A stretch of 15,309 bases of DNA from Chloroflexota bacterium (GTDB taxonomy: Bacteria > Chloroflexota > Anaerolineae > Anaerolineales > Anaerolineaceae). Positions within the stretch are counted from its first letter, which is position 1; each line of letters opens with the position of its first letter. Below, in pieces: positions 14,535 to 15,309 of this stretch. The position numbers and the translations under genes are program-made. Under the pieces are notes generated by a model, which was not told where the DNA came from, searched no databases, and worked only from the letters and a program-made list of their open reading frames with translations. The stretch covers positions 1-15,309 of the forward strand of contig JAJUJY010000106.1 of the NCBI GenBank assembly GCA_029265085.1. Reading direction: 5' to 3'.

Positions 14535-15309
14535 ATGATAAACAAACAAAACAGAAACCTTCATAATATCAAAAAAATAGTTCCACAGTATCTGGTTTTT
14601 ATCCTACTGATAGCCATCCTATCTGCATGCTCGCAGCAGAACACTTCTGCCCCGACCAACGTCGATGTTTCGCTTCAAGTTGATGGAAAACAAACCCTCT
14701 TTCAAATACCTGTTGGATCAACGGTTCAGGATGTACTATCGATCGCGGAAATCCAACTATCAAATCTGGATAAAGTGACACCTCCTTCTTACACCATCAT
14801 CACCGAAGAACTTTCAATAAATGTTACTCGGGTGAAAGAAGAATTTGAAATCTCAGAAACCATCGTTCCATTTGAACGCCAAACGGTGCGCAACGAATCA
14901 CTGCCAGAGGGTGAAAATCTCCTTGTGCAGCCTGGTGTGAATGGTATTCAACAAATAACAATTCGGAAAATCCTTGAAGACGGCAAAGAAACCTCAAGGA
15001 ATGTTTTTAAAGTTGCCAATTTAGTCGAATCTCGCCCAGAAATTGTGATGGTGGGGGTTCAATCACCATTTACACCCATCCCAATTAATGGCCGGATAGC
15101 ATTTCTTACTGCAGGAAATGCCTGGATTATGGAAAATACCACGGGCAATCGCCGCCCGGTGGTTACAACCGGAGATCTGGATGGCCGAATTTTTTCTTTA
15201 TCTCCAGATGGTAATTGGCTCTTATTTACCAGGGCTTCTAAGGAAGAAAACCAAATAAATGAGCTTTGGACAATCAATATTTCCGTAGAGGGAACTGTCC
15301 CCATTGACC
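14535..15309 (+). CDS. Lipoprotein with DUF348, G5 and PD40 propeller modules (3' end outside window)
   Basis: The frame is open from the ATG at 14535 to the right edge (258 residues visible). A signal peptide with hydrophobic core 'YLVFILLIAIL' (19-29) ends in lipobox L-S-A-C with Cys at 32, so the protein should be lipid-anchored outside the membrane. Residues about 43-100 ('VDVSLQVDGKQTLFQIPVGS', then 'TVQDVL') match the DUF348 (YabE-type) ubiquitin-like module. Residues about 101-174 ('IVPFERQTVRNESLPEGEN', 'VQPGVNGIQQITI', 'VMVGVQ') match a G5 domain, which in relatives binds N-acetylglucosamine polymers or cell-wall material. From 186, 'GRIAFLTAGNAWIME' and 'SLSPDGNWLLFTR' are PD40/TolB-like propeller repeats. 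No ribosome site is visible before the ATG, but the next in-frame upstream codons hold a stop. Its total length and full propeller are unknown. Function in cell-wall or polysaccharide binding is an inference. Confidence 0.8.
   Translation, partial: MINKQNRNLHNIKKIVPQYLVFILLIAILSACSQQNTSAPTNVDVSLQVDGKQTLFQIPVGSTVQDVLSIAEIQLSNLDKVTPPSYTIITEELSINVTRVKEEFEISETIVPFERQTVRNESLPEGENLLVQPGVNGIQQITIRKILEDGKETSRNVFKVANLVESRPEIVMVGVQSPFTPIPINGRIAFLTAGNAWIMENTTGNRRPVVTTGDLDGRIFSLSPDGNWLLFTRASKEENQINELWTINISVEGTVPID

Noticed and set aside
14599..14781. Leftward open frames over the right end of the window (also 15059-15304)
   Set aside because: They are shadows of the rightward lipoprotein gene, whose lipobox and G5 and PD40 motifs show the true coding strand.
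1..15309. Mobile element, prophage, CRISPR or toxin-antitoxin locus
   Set aside because: No transposase, integrase, direct-repeat array or paired small toxin genes are seen. Although a tRNA gene is present, no duplicated tRNA end or integrase lies near it.

Overview
The window is a stretch of bacterial chromosome made up mostly of housekeeping genes. It holds 15 protein-coding genes (one cut by each edge), one tRNA gene, several readable promoters and three strong hairpin terminators. I see no insertion sequence, prophage, CRISPR array, rRNA or recognisable defence locus. The gene set suggests a member of the Chloroflexota, perhaps the Anaerolineae. The hints are the Ctc-type L25 with an acidic tail, the TrmI of the actinobacterial/Thermus type, the 'DPPPPP' GAF sensor fused to GGDEF-EAL, and a lipoprotein joining DUF348, G5 and PD40 modules. 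This is inference from protein style, not a search. Four of the 14 visible gene starts are best read as TTG.

Layout. Positions 1-484 hold the 3' part of ribosomal protein L25 and its terminator. A large PAS-GAF-PAS-PAS-GGDEF-EAL cyclic-di-GMP protein follows from its own promoter (688-3639). Facing it is a leftward operon (7779 down to 3661): cysteine desulfurase, MnmA, a small three-helix membrane protein, TrmI and a CoA-type Nudix hydrolase. The desulfurase would pass sulfur to MnmA for 2-thiouridine at tRNA position 34, and TrmI makes m1A58, so tRNA modification is the main theme of this operon.

A divergent promoter region (7780-7925) separates it from a rightward operon (7926-11128): phosphohexomutase, TatD-family hydrolase and a long-chain polyprenyl diphosphate synthase. 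That operon ends at a hairpin shared with a leftward tRNA-Leu(GAG) gene (11167-11248). The tRNA promoter has consensus -35 and -10 boxes and a perfect dyad over the -10. Next come plsX and a downstream membrane protein with a degenerate NERD-like domain (11347-13070). A bidirectional terminator separates these from the leftward pair scpB-rluB (14462 down to 13125). On the right, divergent from scpB across a 19-bp dyad, a lipoprotein gene starts at 14535 and runs off the edge.

No complete new system is visible. The observations most worth following are the modular G5 lipoprotein, the catalytically blank NERD-like membrane protein behind plsX, the EAL domain with a substituted KID motif, and the unnamed membrane protein inside the tRNA-modification operon.
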